From positions 1 to 34,801 of the forward strand of contig CANCEQ010000008.1 of NCBI GenBank assembly GCA_947375085.1: DNA of 34,801 bases, given 5' to 3'. Position numbers and translations under genes: made by a program. The notes beneath the pieces are model-generated. The model made no database searches. It was not told the DNA's origin and worked only from the letters and a program-made list of their open reading frames with translations. This DNA comes from Flavobacteriales bacterium. Lineage in GTDB: Bacteria; Bacteroidota; Bacteroidia; Flavobacteriales; Crocinitomicaceae. Below, piece after piece: positions 16,035-25,432 of this stretch. How positions within the stretch are numbered: the first letter of the stretch is position 1; each line of letters begins with the position of its first letter.

Positions 16035-18758
16035 ATGCCATTTGAAGTTTGTCCTTTAAGAATTGAGTGGGATGAACCATTGCTTTTAATTGTATTTACT
16101 TTGCAAGATAAAGTAGAGTCATATTTAAATGCTATTGATTCAATAAAACATGAAAAAGGTGAATTAGATAATAAGGATAAAAGGATTATAAAATTAACAG
16201 ATGAATTAAATAATACAAGAGCTGAAATGAATTCAATCATTGAAGCTCAAGAAATTACATACGATGAATTGCAAGCTGCTAATGAAGAAATTGTATCGTC
16301 GAATGAAGAATTTCAAACTTTAAATGAAGAATTAGAAACTTCTAAAGAAGAAATTGAAGCCACCAATGAAGAATTAATTTCAACGAATCAAGAATTACAA
16401 GTTCGAAATGACTTATTGACGGAATCACATGAATATTCAGAAGCCATTTATGCGACTATTCATGAACCTATTTTAATTTTAGATAAGAACTTTAATGTTA
16501 AATCTGCTAACACTTCTTTTTATAAAAAATTTCAGGTAGAGAACGAAGAAATAGAAGGTAAATTGCTATTTGATTTAGGAAATAAGCAATGGGATATTCC
16601 ATCTCTACGAGAAATATTAAAAACTATTTTAGAACAAAATAGCACTTTTGAAAATTTTGAAGTAAAAAGTTCATTTTCAGGTATTGGTGGCAAAATAATG
16701 CTTTTAAATGCCAGGTTAATTAATCAAAAAACAAGTAGCGAAAAACTGATTCTCTTGGCTATTGTCGACATTACAGAGCAGTCCCGTTTTTATATCAAAG
16801 AGAATTTAATTCGAAAAAAGGCCGAAGATAAATTCAGAGGATTTTTAGAATCAGCACCTGATGCAATTATTATAGCGGATACAAAAGGTAAAATTCAATT
16901 AGTGAATTCGTTAACTGAAACGATATTTGGATATACACGTGATGAAATAATTGGGCAAAAGATAGAAATGTTGATACCCTCTCGTTTTAAAGATGTACAT
17001 GAGGCTCATAGAGGGGATTTTTTAATTCAACCTGTTTCTAGGTCAATGGCACATAATACCGAATTATTTGGTTTGACCAAGTTGGGTATTGAATTTCCTG
17101 TAGAAGTTAGTTTAAGTCAGTTAGAAACAGATGAAGGTGTTTTAATTTCAGCCGCAATTCGTGATATTACTGAACAGAAAAGAATATCACAAGAGCTTAA
17201 TGAAGCGAAGTTAAATGCTGAAAAAGCAACTATAATTGCTGAAGATGCTGTTAAATCGAAACAACAGTTTTTATCAAATATGAGTCACGAAATTCGTACT
17301 CCAATGAATGCAATAATTGGTTTTACGAAAGTGGTTTTAAAGACAGATTTGACTTCTAAACAACAAGAATATTTAAATGCTATCAAACAAAGTGGAAATG
17401 CATTGATTGTTTTAATTGATGATATTTTAGATTTAGCAAAGGTGAATGCTGGAAAAATGACATTCGAAAGTAAACCTTTTCGCTTAAAGTCATCCATTAG
17501 TTCAATGCTGCATTTATTTGAGACCAAAATTCAAGAAAAGAATTTAGTTTTAGTTAAAGATTATGATTCTAAAATTCCAGATTTTATTGTTGGTGATTCT
17601 GTTCGTTTGCATCAGATGATACTAAATTTAATTAGTAATGCCGTTAAGTTTACATCAGTTGGAAAAATCACTTTAGAGGTGAAATTGATAGATGAAGATG
17701 ATGTATCAGTCCATATCGAATTCAAAGTAATAGATACCGGAATTGGTATTCCTGAAAACAAACTAACAACTATTTTCGAGAATTTTCAACAAGCTTATTC
17801 GAGTACTTCCCGTTTTTATGGTGGAACAGGTTTAGGTTTAGCAATTGTAAAACAGTTAGTAGAATCGCAAGGTGGAGAGATTAATGTTGAGAGTGAAGTC
17901 AATAAAGGTTCAACATTTAGATTTAGCTTGAAATTTCTAAAAACGACTATTGAGATTGATGAAGAACCTGAATCAATCATTTTAGATTCGGATGTTAAAA
18001 ACAAAAAAGTATTGGTAGTTGAAGATATTGCATTGAATCAATTATTGATGAAAACAATTTTAGATGATTTTGGTTTGGAGAGTGAAATTGCAGAAAATGG
18101 GAAAATAGCAATCGATAAAATCAAACTGAATGAATATGATATTATTTTGATGGATTTACAAATGCCTGTAATGAATGGTTTTGAAACGACAGAATACATT
18201 CGTAAAACACTTAAACTGGAATTACCAATTATCGCCTTAACTGCTGATGTTACAACCGTTGATTTAGAAAAATGTAAAGCTGTTGGAATGAACGATTATA
18301 TCGCCAAACCTGTAGATGAGCGCTTATTATACACTAAAATAGTGAATCAAATTAAACGTTCAAGTCCGGCTAGATATTTGGAGAATTTAAAAGAAGTTAA
18401 GCAATTAAAATATGTTAATTTAACTTATTTAAAAAAGCGAACTAAATCGGATTCAAAATTGATGGCTGAAATGATTTCTTTGTATCTGGAACAAACACCA
18501 CCAATTTTAGAGACAATGATAGATAGTTTCAATAAAAAAGATTGGGATTTGTTAAAAGCTGCAGTCCATAAATTAGTTCCATCATTTACCATCATGGGGA
18601 TTGATGAAAAGTATCAAATCATCGCAGCAAAAATTCAGGAGAATATTGGATTAAATAAATATAAATCGATTGGAAGTCAAGTAAAATCTATAGAAGAGAT
18701 ATGTGTTTTTTCTTGTAATGAATTAAAGGTTGAATTGAATAAAATCAATGTTTCCTAA
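16035..18758 (+). CDS. Hybrid histidine kinase, rear part of the split gene: coiled coil, PAS, PAS, HisKA, HATPase, REC, Hpt
   Basis: The first ATG after the TAG gives 907 residues. The opening (FEVCPLRIEWDEPLLLIVF) is the end of a PAS-like domain whose start lies in the upstream part. A coiled coil of repeated NEE/LQ units (about 45-130) follows, as is typical between CheR and kinase modules. Two PAS domains (about 132-250 and 265-382) precede the kinase core with NMSHEIRTP (His418), NLISNAVKF, DTGIGIP and GGTGLGLAI. The receiver has Asp707 and Lys758, and the Hpt has His845 (AAVHK). The core is strikingly similar to that of the kinase at 11035. An AAGGA stretch sits only 2 bases before the ATG, too close to be a convincing ribosome site, so independent translation is doubtful. 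Confidence 0.85.
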   Translation: MPFEVCPLRIEWDEPLLLIVFTLQDKVESYLNAIDSIKHEKGELDNKDKRIIKLTDELNNTRAEMNSIIEAQEITYDELQAANEEIVSSNEEFQTLNEELETSKEEIEATNEELISTNQELQVRNDLLTESHEYSEAIYATIHEPILILDKNFNVKSANTSFYKKFQVENEEIEGKLLFDLGNKQWDIPSLREILKTILEQNSTFENFEVKSSFSGIGGKIMLLNARLINQKTSSEKLILLAIVDITEQSRFYIKENLIRKKAEDKFRGFLESAPDAIIIADTKGKIQLVNSLTETIFGYTRDEIIGQKIEMLIPSRFKDVHEAHRGDFLIQPVSRSMAHNTELFGLTKLGIEFPVEVSLSQLETDEGVLISAAIRDITEQKRISQELNEAKLNAEKATIIAEDAVKSKQQFLSNMSHEIRTPMNAIIGFTKVVLKTDLTSKQQEYLNAIKQSGNALIVLIDDILDLAKVNAGKMTFESKPFRLKSSISSMLHLFETKIQEKNLVLVKDYDSKIPDFIVGDSVRLHQMILNLISNAVKFTSVGKITLEVKLIDEDDVSVHIEFKVIDTGIGIPENKLTTIFENFQQAYSSTSRFYGGTGLGLAIVKQLVESQGGEINVESEVNKGSTFRFSLKFLKTTIEIDEEPESIILDSDVKNKKVLVVEDIALNQLLMKTILDDFGLESEIAENGKIAIDKIKLNEYDIILMDLQMPVMNGFETTEYIRKTLKLELPIIALTADVTTVDLEKCKAVGMNDYIAKPVDERLLYTKIVNQIKRSSPARYLENLKEVKQLKYVNLTYLKKRTKSDSKLMAEMISLYLEQTPPILETMIDSFNKKDWDLLKAAVHKLVPSFTIMGIDEKYQIIAAKIQENIGLNKYKSIGSQVKSIEEICVFSCNELKVELNKINVS

Positions 18759-18773
18759 TAGGTGATTTTTAAT

Positions 18774-18817
18774 AAAAAAAACTTGGACGGCTAATATTAA
18801 CCATCCAAGTTTTTTTT
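18774..18817. terminator. Bidirectional terminator between convergent genes
   Basis: A 17-bp stem (18774-18790 with 18801-18817, one C/A mismatch) has a 10-base loop, with A-run and T-run at its two ends. It lies between the kinase stop at 18758 and the stop of the C10 peptidase at 18820 and should serve both. Confidence 0.88.
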
Positions 18818-18819
18818 AA

Positions 18820-21800
18820 TTAGTTGAAAATTATTTTTTTAGAGAAAATTCCCTCTTTGGTATTTATTTTTAAAAGATAAATTCCTGTTTCAATTTTAGT
18901 AGTATTTATGATTGAATTAAAATCACCAATAAAATTTGAGTGTTTTTGATTGTGAATATTTTGACCCGAACTATTGAATATATTTATTTCTATATCTGTC
19001 GATTTTTGAATATTAGCAGAAATAATTAATTCTTTTGTTGAACTATTGAAATATGAATTAAATGTATTATTTAAATCAATTTTTTCTATATCTGCTAGAG
19101 AATGAACAATTACAGTTAAAGTAGCGGTGTTGGTACAATTGTTTGCAGCAGTTCCAGTAACGGTGTAAGTATTTGTACCAGCAAATGGATAGAATGCAAC
19201 ATTATTTATAACTCCATTATCCCACGAGTAAGTAGAAGCTCCATTTCCTGTTAATGTAACAGATTGACCTTCATTTATACTAGATGAAGAAGATGTCGCA
19301 GTAACTGTTGGGCTTTGATTAACGGTTACAGAAATATTTGAAGTGTTAGTACAACCATATCCATTGTCTCCAGTAACTGTATAGTTTACTGTTCCTACTA
19401 AAGGTGTAAATGCAACAGCATTTGTAACTCCATTATTCCAAGTGTATGATTGTGCACCTGTACCTGATAATGTAAGTTGTTGTCCAGAACATAATGTTGT
19501 TTTTGAAGCATTTGCAATAACTGTTGGGTAACTGTGAGCTGTGATTGAAATATTTGCGGTATTTGAACATCCGTTCGTTGTTCCCGTTACACTATAATTT
19601 AATGTTCCTAAAGCAGGAGTAAAGGCGGAAGCATTGATAACATTATTATTCCAAGTATAAGATTGAGCTCCCGAACCTGTTAAAGTAATTTGTTGACCGA
19701 CACAAATATTATTTGGTACAGAATTAATAGAAACAGTCGGAGATGGCGTAACAGTTACTGATACATTCGCGGTTCCTGAGCATCCACTTGCATCTGTTCC
19801 AGTAACAGTATATAATACTGTCCCAGCTGATGGAGTAAAAGCAATTCCGTTTGTAACATTATTATCCCATGTATACGTTTGAGCACCAGAACCAGTAAGT
19901 GTAAGTTGTTGACCTTGACAAAATGATGTTGAACTTGCATGTGCAACGACATTTACTGATGAAGTTGGAGAAATAGTAATCTGTTTTGTAACAGAATTTG
20001 TGACTCCACATCCTCCTGTAACTTGAAGAGTTGCATCAAATGTACCACTGTTTGGATACGTGTTCGAAACTGTATAAAAATTTGAATTAGTTTTAGATGC
20101 TCCTGTAAAAGTCCAATTATAATTATAACTGTTTGTGGATGTTGCTCCAGTAAAGTTAACTGGAGAATTTATTGAAGCGCACGAATAGGTGAAATCAGCA
20201 GTAGGTAATTTGGTTACCATTGGACTTATTTTAAGATGTTGATTGTTTGTCCAGCAAGTATTCCAAGCACACCAAACATTGTTAGATTGTTGTAAAAATG
20301 AGGTGTTAGTTGACAGGGTTCCTGACTTTCCAGTATATACAGAAACAGTATCACCTGCTGCGTACGTTAAAGTGTATCCAACATAAAAAGGTCCAGTTAA
20401 TTGATATGGTGAATTAAAAACTACTGTCGTTGCTTGGTTGTTATTAACATCATTAACAATATCTATAAGTTTTACAGTTTTCGAAGTTAATACTAAACCA
20501 GGTTTTCCGTTGATAACAGAATATACATTTACACTTATTGTATTAGTAGAATTGCTTGCTTCTGCATGAGCGAATTCCAATGTTACACCTGAAATATGAG
20601 TGTAAGGAGAGTAGTTCGAGTAATATTCAGCATAACCTTTTAATTTTGACACATTATGCCCTGCCATATAACCACCACCAGTTATTCTATAATTTATTGT
20701 TGGATCACTACTAGCAAAATTTGTAAGAGTATCACACACTTGACTAACTAATGCTGGATTTACAGTAATATAAGTAGTTTTGGTTAAAGTTCCTGTGCCA
20801 ACTCCGTTTGTTGCATCTAATGTAATAGAATATTGTCCTATTGCTGAAAAACTAATCTCAGGGAATTTAGAAGTGTTTGAAGTGCCGTTAACATAACTAA
20901 ATGTAGATGGAGAAATTGTCCAAGATAAACTATTTGGAATATTTGTTGATAAATCGGAAAGAGTAATTGTTGAACCAACATTTGTTGAAGTGTAATCAGC
21001 TGTGAAATTAACACTAGGAGCGCTTGCTGTAGGAGGTTTTAATCCAATAAGTGCTCCTTGATTGTAAGTGTAATCTCCTGTTCCTCCACCTGTTCCTGCA
21101 CCTCCAGGAATCAAACTTGCAACAGAGAAATAGCCATTGTAATAACCACCCCATCCCCAATTAAAATGAATATAATTATTAGCATCAAAACCATCAGCTA
21201 CAAAACAATGTCCACTAGTTCCTGAGCTAGAATTTCCTCGATAGATTATCACTCTTGAAGAAATTAATTCATTTTTTAAAACATTAACCCATAAAGCATC
21301 AGTTGCATAACTTGATTTACTAACAAATTGTAAAGAAGATGAGTAACCAAAATAATTTTTTAAAGCATATTCAGCAGATGGTGATGAACCGTTGACATAA
21401 GAAGAACTACCTCCAGATGCAGCAGTACCATAATTCATTTCTACAGCCACACCACAATGGTACATTAATTTTGCTATATCCGAATTAGCGCTTGATAAAT
21501 TATTAGGCATGTTTGACCAATTATAAGTTGTTGTACCAAAATTAGCAGATTGTTGTGTTAGAGTGCCAGGTGTATAAGTTTTACTTCCAGTACCAGTAGT
21601 TGGATAATTCCAATATTTCATTGCTTGAGCCATCGCCGTTGCAACACATCCAGTTACTGTTTTTACTCCATTATCCAAAGGACATAAATCATTATAATAG
21701 GGGTCTTGGTTCCAATTAGTTTTCAGCAAAGGTTTAACAACTGTAGGAGTAGTTTTTTTACTTGTGAAAGTATTTTGAAGTATACTATTCCATTTTGTGT

Positions 21801-22200
21801 TTGCACTTAATGATGTCAAATTTTGATCTATAACTATTGATATTTGTTCATTCGTTTGATTAAACCAATATTCCACGTTACTTGGAATGTTTTTACTATC
21901 AAAATCTTTTTCTAAAGAATATCCTAATATAGGTTCAATATTATCGTCTGCAGATACAATAACAAAACCATCTCCATTCAAAATGTTAAAAACATAAAAT
22001 AATGTACTATTATTTGAAGCAATTCCATTTTTATTATTGGATATATAAGACGTTTCTAATTGAACTAAATCATTACTTTTGATTAAATGGTTTAGGAAAT
22101 TTTCAGCAACAATTTTAGCTGTATTTTCAGGTATGTTTTTAGCATTAAGCTGACTGAAAATTGAAATTAAAAGGAGTAATAAAAAATAGTTTTTTTTCAT
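18820..22200 (-). CDS. Secreted C10 (streptopain-like) cysteine peptidase with T9SS type A sorting domain
   Basis: This 1126-residue protein starts with a signal peptide (to about residue 20) and a propeptide (about 21-140). The C10 catalytic domain spans about 155-385: Cys185 in VTGCVATAMAQAMKYW, His331 in SGHCFVADG and the FNWGWGG motif at 346-352. Next come a PKD-like domain near 395-480, a region of about 200 residues, a second PKD-like domain near 670-740, and four Ig-like repeats of about 72 residues. The last ~85 residues are a T9SS type A sorting domain ending in GIYLLKINTKEGIFSKKIIF. It should cross the outer membrane by T9SS and degrade external proteins. A small lipoprotein gene lies 55 bases upstream on the same strand. 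Confidence 0.9.
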   Translation of the reverse strand: MKKNYFLLLLLISIFSQLNAKNIPENTAKIVAENFLNHLIKSNDLVQLETSYISNNKNGIASNNSTLFYVFNILNGDGFVIVSADDNIEPILGYSLEKDFDSKNIPSNVEYWFNQTNEQISIVIDQNLTSLSANTKWNSILQNTFTSKKTTPTVVKPLLKTNWNQDPYYNDLCPLDNGVKTVTGCVATAMAQAMKYWNYPTTGTGSKTYTPGTLTQQSANFGTTTYNWSNMPNNLSSANSDIAKLMYHCGVAVEMNYGTAASGGSSSYVNGSSPSAEYALKNYFGYSSSLQFVSKSSYATDALWVNVLKNELISSRVIIYRGNSSSGTSGHCFVADGFDANNYIHFNWGWGGYYNGYFSVASLIPGGAGTGGGTGDYTYNQGALIGLKPPTASAPSVNFTADYTSTNVGSTITLSDLSTNIPNSLSWTISPSTFSYVNGTSNTSKFPEISFSAIGQYSITLDATNGVGTGTLTKTTYITVNPALVSQVCDTLTNFASSDPTINYRITGGGYMAGHNVSKLKGYAEYYSNYSPYTHISGVTLEFAHAEASNSTNTISVNVYSVINGKPGLVLTSKTVKLIDIVNDVNNNQATTVVFNSPYQLTGPFYVGYTLTYAAGDTVSVYTGKSGTLSTNTSFLQQSNNVWCAWNTCWTNNQHLKISPMVTKLPTADFTYSCASINSPVNFTGATSTNSYNYNWTFTGASKTNSNFYTVSNTYPNSGTFDATLQVTGGCGVTNSVTKQITISPTSSVNVVAHASSTSFCQGQQLTLTGSGAQTYTWDNNVTNGIAFTPSAGTVLYTVTGTDASGCSGTANVSVTVTPSPTVSINSVPNNICVGQQITLTGSGAQSYTWNNNVINASAFTPALGTLNYSVTGTTNGCSNTANISITAHSYPTVIANASKTTLCSGQQLTLSGTGAQSYTWNNGVTNAVAFTPLVGTVNYTVTGDNGYGCTNTSNISVTVNQSPTVTATSSSSSINEGQSVTLTGNGASTYSWDNGVINNVAFYPFAGTNTYTVTGTAANNCTNTATLTVIVHSLADIEKIDLNNTFNSYFNSSTKELIISANIQKSTDIEINIFNSSGQNIHNQKHSNFIGDFNSIINTTKIETGIYLLKINTKEGIFSKKIIFN
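19090..19960 (-). repeat. Four ~216-bp repeats in the C10 peptidase gene
   Basis: Four related units encode Ig-like domains with the shared core LTGSGAQ-YTWNN-V-N--AFTP. Matching positions fall at about 19216, 19432, 19645 and 19861, spacings of 216, 213 and 216 bases. They lie between the PKD-like region and the sorting domain. Confidence 0.75.
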
Positions 22201-22255
22201 AAGTTTAGTTTTAAAGTATATTAAAGTTAGTAAATTTTATAATTGAAAGATTTAG

Positions 22256-22771
22256 TTATCGTATTTTTTTGAATTTTTGATTTAAATTTCCTTTCAAAAT
22301 TTCTTTGTTAATTTCTTCTAGAAAATTTGATGTGTTATCATTTTTTCCGCAATCATACATTTCAATAAAGGGATCTTTATCAATTATTAGTTTTAACATA
22401 TCTTCTAATAAGAGTGTTGTCTTGCGTTTTGCATATTCTTCATAAGTAATGTTAATAAAGACGGTTTGATCGCTGATCCCAATATTATCTTTCAGGTAAC
22501 CGTTTTTTAGTTCAGTTGGAGTAAGTAATATACCGTTTTTTTGAAGGTCAGTAGGGGAAGGGTAACTAATTATTTGGGATTTATCTTTGGAAAGTTTAAT
22601 CGGAACTAAATTTTTGTAATCTGAATTTGTTTTATAAATAATGATGTTCGGTGAATTTGATTTAATTGAATCATCTTGAGTTGGTACTTGAAATGTTTTA
22701 TTGGTTGTTTTACAAGAATTAAATACAGCTAGTAAGAGCGAAAATAAAACTAAATTAAGGGTTGTTTTCAT
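22256..22771 (-). CDS. Small lipoprotein upstream of the C10 peptidase
   Basis: The start is set at 22771 (MKTTLNLVLFSLLL) rather than a longer frame from 22798, because this places a signal peptide and lipobox (AVFNSC, Cys about residue 20) correctly. The 171-residue product is therefore predicted to be a lipoprotein. The rest has no motif I recognise. Its stop is 55 bases from the C10 peptidase start on the same strand, so it may be co-transcribed. In some bacteria C10 peptidases are paired with small inhibitors; this could be such a partner, but nothing in the sequence proves it. Confidence 0.7.
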   Translation of the reverse strand: MKTTLNLVLFSLLLAVFNSCKTTNKTFQVPTQDDSIKSNSPNIIIYKTNSDYKNLVPIKLSKDKSQIISYPSPTDLQKNGILLTPTELKNGYLKDNIGISDQTVFINITYEEYAKRKTTLLLEDMLKLIIDKDPFIEMYDCGKNDNTSNFLEEINKEILKGNLNQKFKKIR

Positions 22772-22918
22772 TTTATATTGTTTGGTTAAAGTTAACAAAT
22801 AAAATTATTTAAAATAATTGGTTGAAAAATTATGATCATTCGCACCCTATTAAATCAAATGTGTGAAACCTGCAACTTTCTATACTAGAAGTGTAAAACA
22901 ATTCTTCTTCTACCACCC

Positions 22919-22927
22919 CATATTTGT
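22919..22927 (+). promoter_or_regulatory. Candidate -7 element (CATATTTGT) before ferritin
   Basis: CATATTTGT lies 19 bases before the ferritin ATG and matches the Bacteroidota TAnnTTTG element except for its first base. Three other genes in the window have the same CAnnTTTGT form. No -33 TTG was identified. Confidence 0.3.
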
Positions 22928-22945
22928 CGTATAAAAATTAAGATT

Positions 22946-23503
22946 ATGATTTCGACAAATAGACTTTCAAAAACAATAGAAGCGGCTCTGAATAGTCAGA
23001 TGACGAAAGAAGCACATGCTGCTCAAATTTATCTATCCTACGGTGCCTGGTCGCAGTCGGAAGGTTATGGAGGAATAGCAAATTTTCTCTTCAAACATTC
23101 TCAAGAGGAAAGAACACATATGTCAAAAATAGTTGACTATATTTTAAAAAGAGGAGGAAATGTGAATATTACTGCTATTCCTAAACCCAATGAATTTCCT
23201 TTAAATATAACGGATTGCTTTGAGCATATTTTTGAACACGAAGTAGAAAACACAGAAGGCATCTATCGTTTAGCCAATCTATGTTTAGATGAAGAAGATT
23301 GGGCTACTTGGAATTTTATTCAATGGTTTGTTAATGAGCAAATTGAAGAAGAAACGTTAGCGATAAATATTTTAGATAAAATGAAAATTGCGAAAGGTGA
23401 TAAAACATTAAGTAATACCATTTATTCGATTGATAAAGATTTGAATTCAGCGTCTAAAAAAGATGACCAATTAGAATCTGTGAATAATGTAACTAATGCT
23501 TAA
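22946..23503 (+). CDS. ftnA: Ferritin, non-heme iron storage protein
   Basis: This 185-residue protein has the four-helix ferritin pattern. KEAHAAQIYLSYGAW near 21-35 and HSQEERTHM at 51-59 give ferroxidase ligands (Glu22, Glu55, His58). FEHEVENTEGIY supplies further acids, and WFVNEQIEEE is the family's fourth-helix signature. It stores iron as ferric mineral in the cytoplasm and limits Fenton chemistry. The C-terminal ~20 residues are a polar extension. It heads a run of stress-related genes that includes catalase farther on. The gene symbol is by family only. Confidence 0.92.
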   Translation: MISTNRLSKTIEAALNSQMTKEAHAAQIYLSYGAWSQSEGYGGIANFLFKHSQEERTHMSKIVDYILKRGGNVNITAIPKPNEFPLNITDCFEHIFEHEVENTEGIYRLANLCLDEEDWATWNFIQWFVNEQIEEETLAINILDKMKIAKGDKTLSNTIYSIDKDLNSASKKDDQLESVNNVTNA

Positions 23504-23596
23504 AGTCATGTAACTCGAAAGTTCGAATAACATTGACCTTTACAGAACAAAAATGAGGTGTAAATCCTTTTAATAATCACATAAAATAATACAATA

Positions 23597-24031
23597 ATGA
23601 ACAAAGGAATTTTAACATTGACGTTAACAGTAGTAATGGGAACTTTTGGTTTAAATGCTGTCGGACAAGAAGATAAAAAGGCGAAAGAAGCTAGAAAAGA
23701 AATCAAAGAAGGAGAGAAGGATTTAAAAAAAGCGGAGAAAGATTCAATCGCTGATTTTAAGGAATTTAAAAAAGATGCATTAGCAAAAATCAAAGAGAAT
23801 CAAATTGAAATTGTTGATTTGAAAATTGACAAAGCGATACGTTCAGAAGCAATTAAAGCTGAATACGACAAGAAAGTTTTAGCTCTTGAAGATAAGAATA
23901 CAGAATTGAAAAATCGAATGGAGGGTTGTTCATATAATGATATATCAACTTGGGAGGTTTTTAAAACTAATTTCAATAAAGAATTGACAGAATTGCAGAT
24001 GAACATAAAAAATGCAACGACAGTACATTAA
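23597..24031 (+). CDS. Secreted coiled-coil protein
   Basis: This 144-residue protein has an N-terminal signal peptide (MNKGILTLTLTVVMGTFGLNAVGQ, cleavage near residue 24). A charged helical body rich in Lys and Glu follows, predicted to be coiled coil. The C-terminal part W-VFKTNFNKELTELQMNIKN resembles the end of the lipoprotein at 25433 (FKANLNQNVSNIDLEIKDL), so the two may be distant paralogues. It is followed by a hairpin terminator, so it may be transcribed alone or with ferritin. It is probably periplasmic; function unknown. Confidence 0.75.
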   Translation: MNKGILTLTLTVVMGTFGLNAVGQEDKKAKEARKEIKEGEKDLKKAEKDSIADFKEFKKDALAKIKENQIEIVDLKIDKAIRSEAIKAEYDKKVLALEDKNTELKNRMEGCSYNDISTWEVFKTNFNKELTELQMNIKNATTVH

Positions 24032-24049
24032 ATAAACTACTATTAAATG

Positions 24050-24080
24050 AAAAAGGCGAAATAGTTGTTTCGTCTTTTTT
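24050..24080 (+). terminator. Rho-independent terminator after the coiled-coil gene
   Basis: A 12-bp stem (24050-24061 with 24068-24079, one G-T pair) with a 6-base loop ends in a T run, 19 bases after the stop codon of the secreted coiled-coil gene. Confidence 0.85.
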
Positions 24081-24099
24081 GTTTTTAAATCAATCAAGG

Positions 24100-24504
24100 A
24101 TGAAAACATATACAGAAATTAGAAAAATAGGAGTGTGGCTAGACCATTCAAGTGCACAACTAATGATTTCAACAAGTGATTCAATCGAATCAATGACTAT
24201 TTATTCAAATTTTACACATGAAGATAAAATAGATGGATTAAAGAAAAGTGAAAAAATGATGCATAAAAAAGAGCAACATTTTCAAGCAGAGTATTATAAA
24301 AAGATTCAGCACAACTTATTGAATTTCGATGAGATTTTTTTGTTTGGTCCAACGGATGCAAAATTTGAATTAATGAATATTCTTAAAGAAGACCAGCATT
24401 TTAAGGGAATTAAAATTGAAATTCAACAAACGGATAAAATGACTAAAAATGAAAAAAATAAGTTTGTTACAAATCATTTCAAAACAGAATATGCGGTATC
24501 ATAA
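24100..24504 (+). CDS. Conserved hypothetical protein, possibly baeRF/eRF1-domain-like
   Basis: The ATG at 24100 is chosen over an upstream TTG because the latter overlaps the terminator; it is preceded by a short AAGGA-like purine stretch. The 134-residue product has IGVWLDHSSAQLM near the N-terminus, a KSEKMMHKKEQHFQAEYYKKI helix, FLFGPTDAKFELMN and a final acidic-basic segment. The WLDH start, GPTDAK loop and helical pattern recall the small bacterial proteins related to eRF1 domains (baeRF type), which may act on stalled ribosomes. That link is from memory and weak. It lies within the stress-gene block. Confidence 0.65.
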   Translation: MKTYTEIRKIGVWLDHSSAQLMISTSDSIESMTIYSNFTHEDKIDGLKKSEKMMHKKEQHFQAEYYKKIQHNLLNFDEIFLFGPTDAKFELMNILKEDQHFKGIKIEIQQTDKMTKNEKNKFVTNHFKTEYAVS

Positions 24505-24594
24505 TCGAATTGGAGTAGCTTTCTTTTTAATAGGATGTAGTATGATTATTAAGGCATTCTATTCATTATTTACTTTGTTAATATAATTTTTAGA

Positions 24595-25398
24595 ATGGCG
24601 ATTACTTATTATATGCTTCAAATTTCTCCTTTAGTATTGTTTATTTTAATGACGGTAGCAGTAGGTTTAGTAGCAGGAATTTCAACCTATTTATTTCGGA
24701 AATATGTTAATATTAAGATATTAAGGTCGCACAACGAAGTGACAGGTTTCCTTTTTTTAGCGATTGCTAGTTTTTATGCTCTTCTATTAAGTTTTATAAT
24801 TCTTGGTGTTTGGGGTTCATTAGATGAAACCAGAGGGAATGTAAGTAAAGAGGGAAGTTCAGCAATGGGTTTGTACCGAGATATTAAATTCTATCCAGAT
24901 ACAGTTGAGTCGAAACAATTGATGGCTTTGTATCTTGATTTTGTTTACAATGTGGTAGATGATGAGTTTCCGAATTTGGAACATATGCAATTGAGTCGAA
25001 AAACGCCAGAATCCTTTGATAAAGTATTTTATAAGATGGAACATTTGAATCCGAAGAATCCATTTCAAATTCAATTAGTTGCAGAGATGTTCAATCACTT
25101 AAACGAATTAGCAACTTACAGAGGATTAAGAATAACATCGATGGAAACTGAAATTTCACCTCCGATGTGGATGCCATTGATTTTAGGAGCAATGATTACC
25201 ATTATTTGCGCAATGCTATTGGATATTGAACATTCTAAAATGCACATCGGCTTAAATACCTTATTAGGTGTTTTTATCGGGATGTTTTTGTTCATTATCA
25301 TTCTTCTAGACCATCCTTATGCGGGTAGTTTAGGGATAAAGCCAAAATCGTACATGGAGATTTTTACGATGGAACAATGGACAAATGAAATTGGCTAA
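24595..25398 (+). CDS. DUF4239/bestrophin-like integral membrane protein
   Basis: This 267-residue protein has membrane segments at about 10-32 and 52-74, a large cytoplasmic or periplasmic loop, and two more at about 195-212 and 218-240. The sequence ILGVWGSLDETRGNVSKEGSSAMGLYRD after the second segment resembles the signature of the DUF4239 (bestrophin-like) family. DHPYAGSLGI before the C-terminus is also typical. Members may be anion channels, but this has not been shown for bacteria generally. Genes flanking it encode stress-associated proteins and it may be part of that regulon. Confidence 0.8.
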   Translation: MAITYYMLQISPLVLFILMTVAVGLVAGISTYLFRKYVNIKILRSHNEVTGFLFLAIASFYALLLSFIILGVWGSLDETRGNVSKEGSSAMGLYRDIKFYPDTVESKQLMALYLDFVYNVVDDEFPNLEHMQLSRKTPESFDKVFYKMEHLNPKNPFQIQLVAEMFNHLNELATYRGLRITSMETEISPPMWMPLILGAMITIICAMLLDIEHSKMHIGLNTLLGVFIGMFLFIIILLDHPYAGSLGIKPKSYMEIFTMEQWTNEIG

Positions 25399-25432
25399 AA
25401 ATACTTTTTTTAAATAATTAATAAATAAAATA

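Noticed and set aside
15884..16240. Minus-strand frame crossing the TAG site
   Set aside because: No family pattern; it is a shadow of the split kinase gene and has nothing to explain the TAG.
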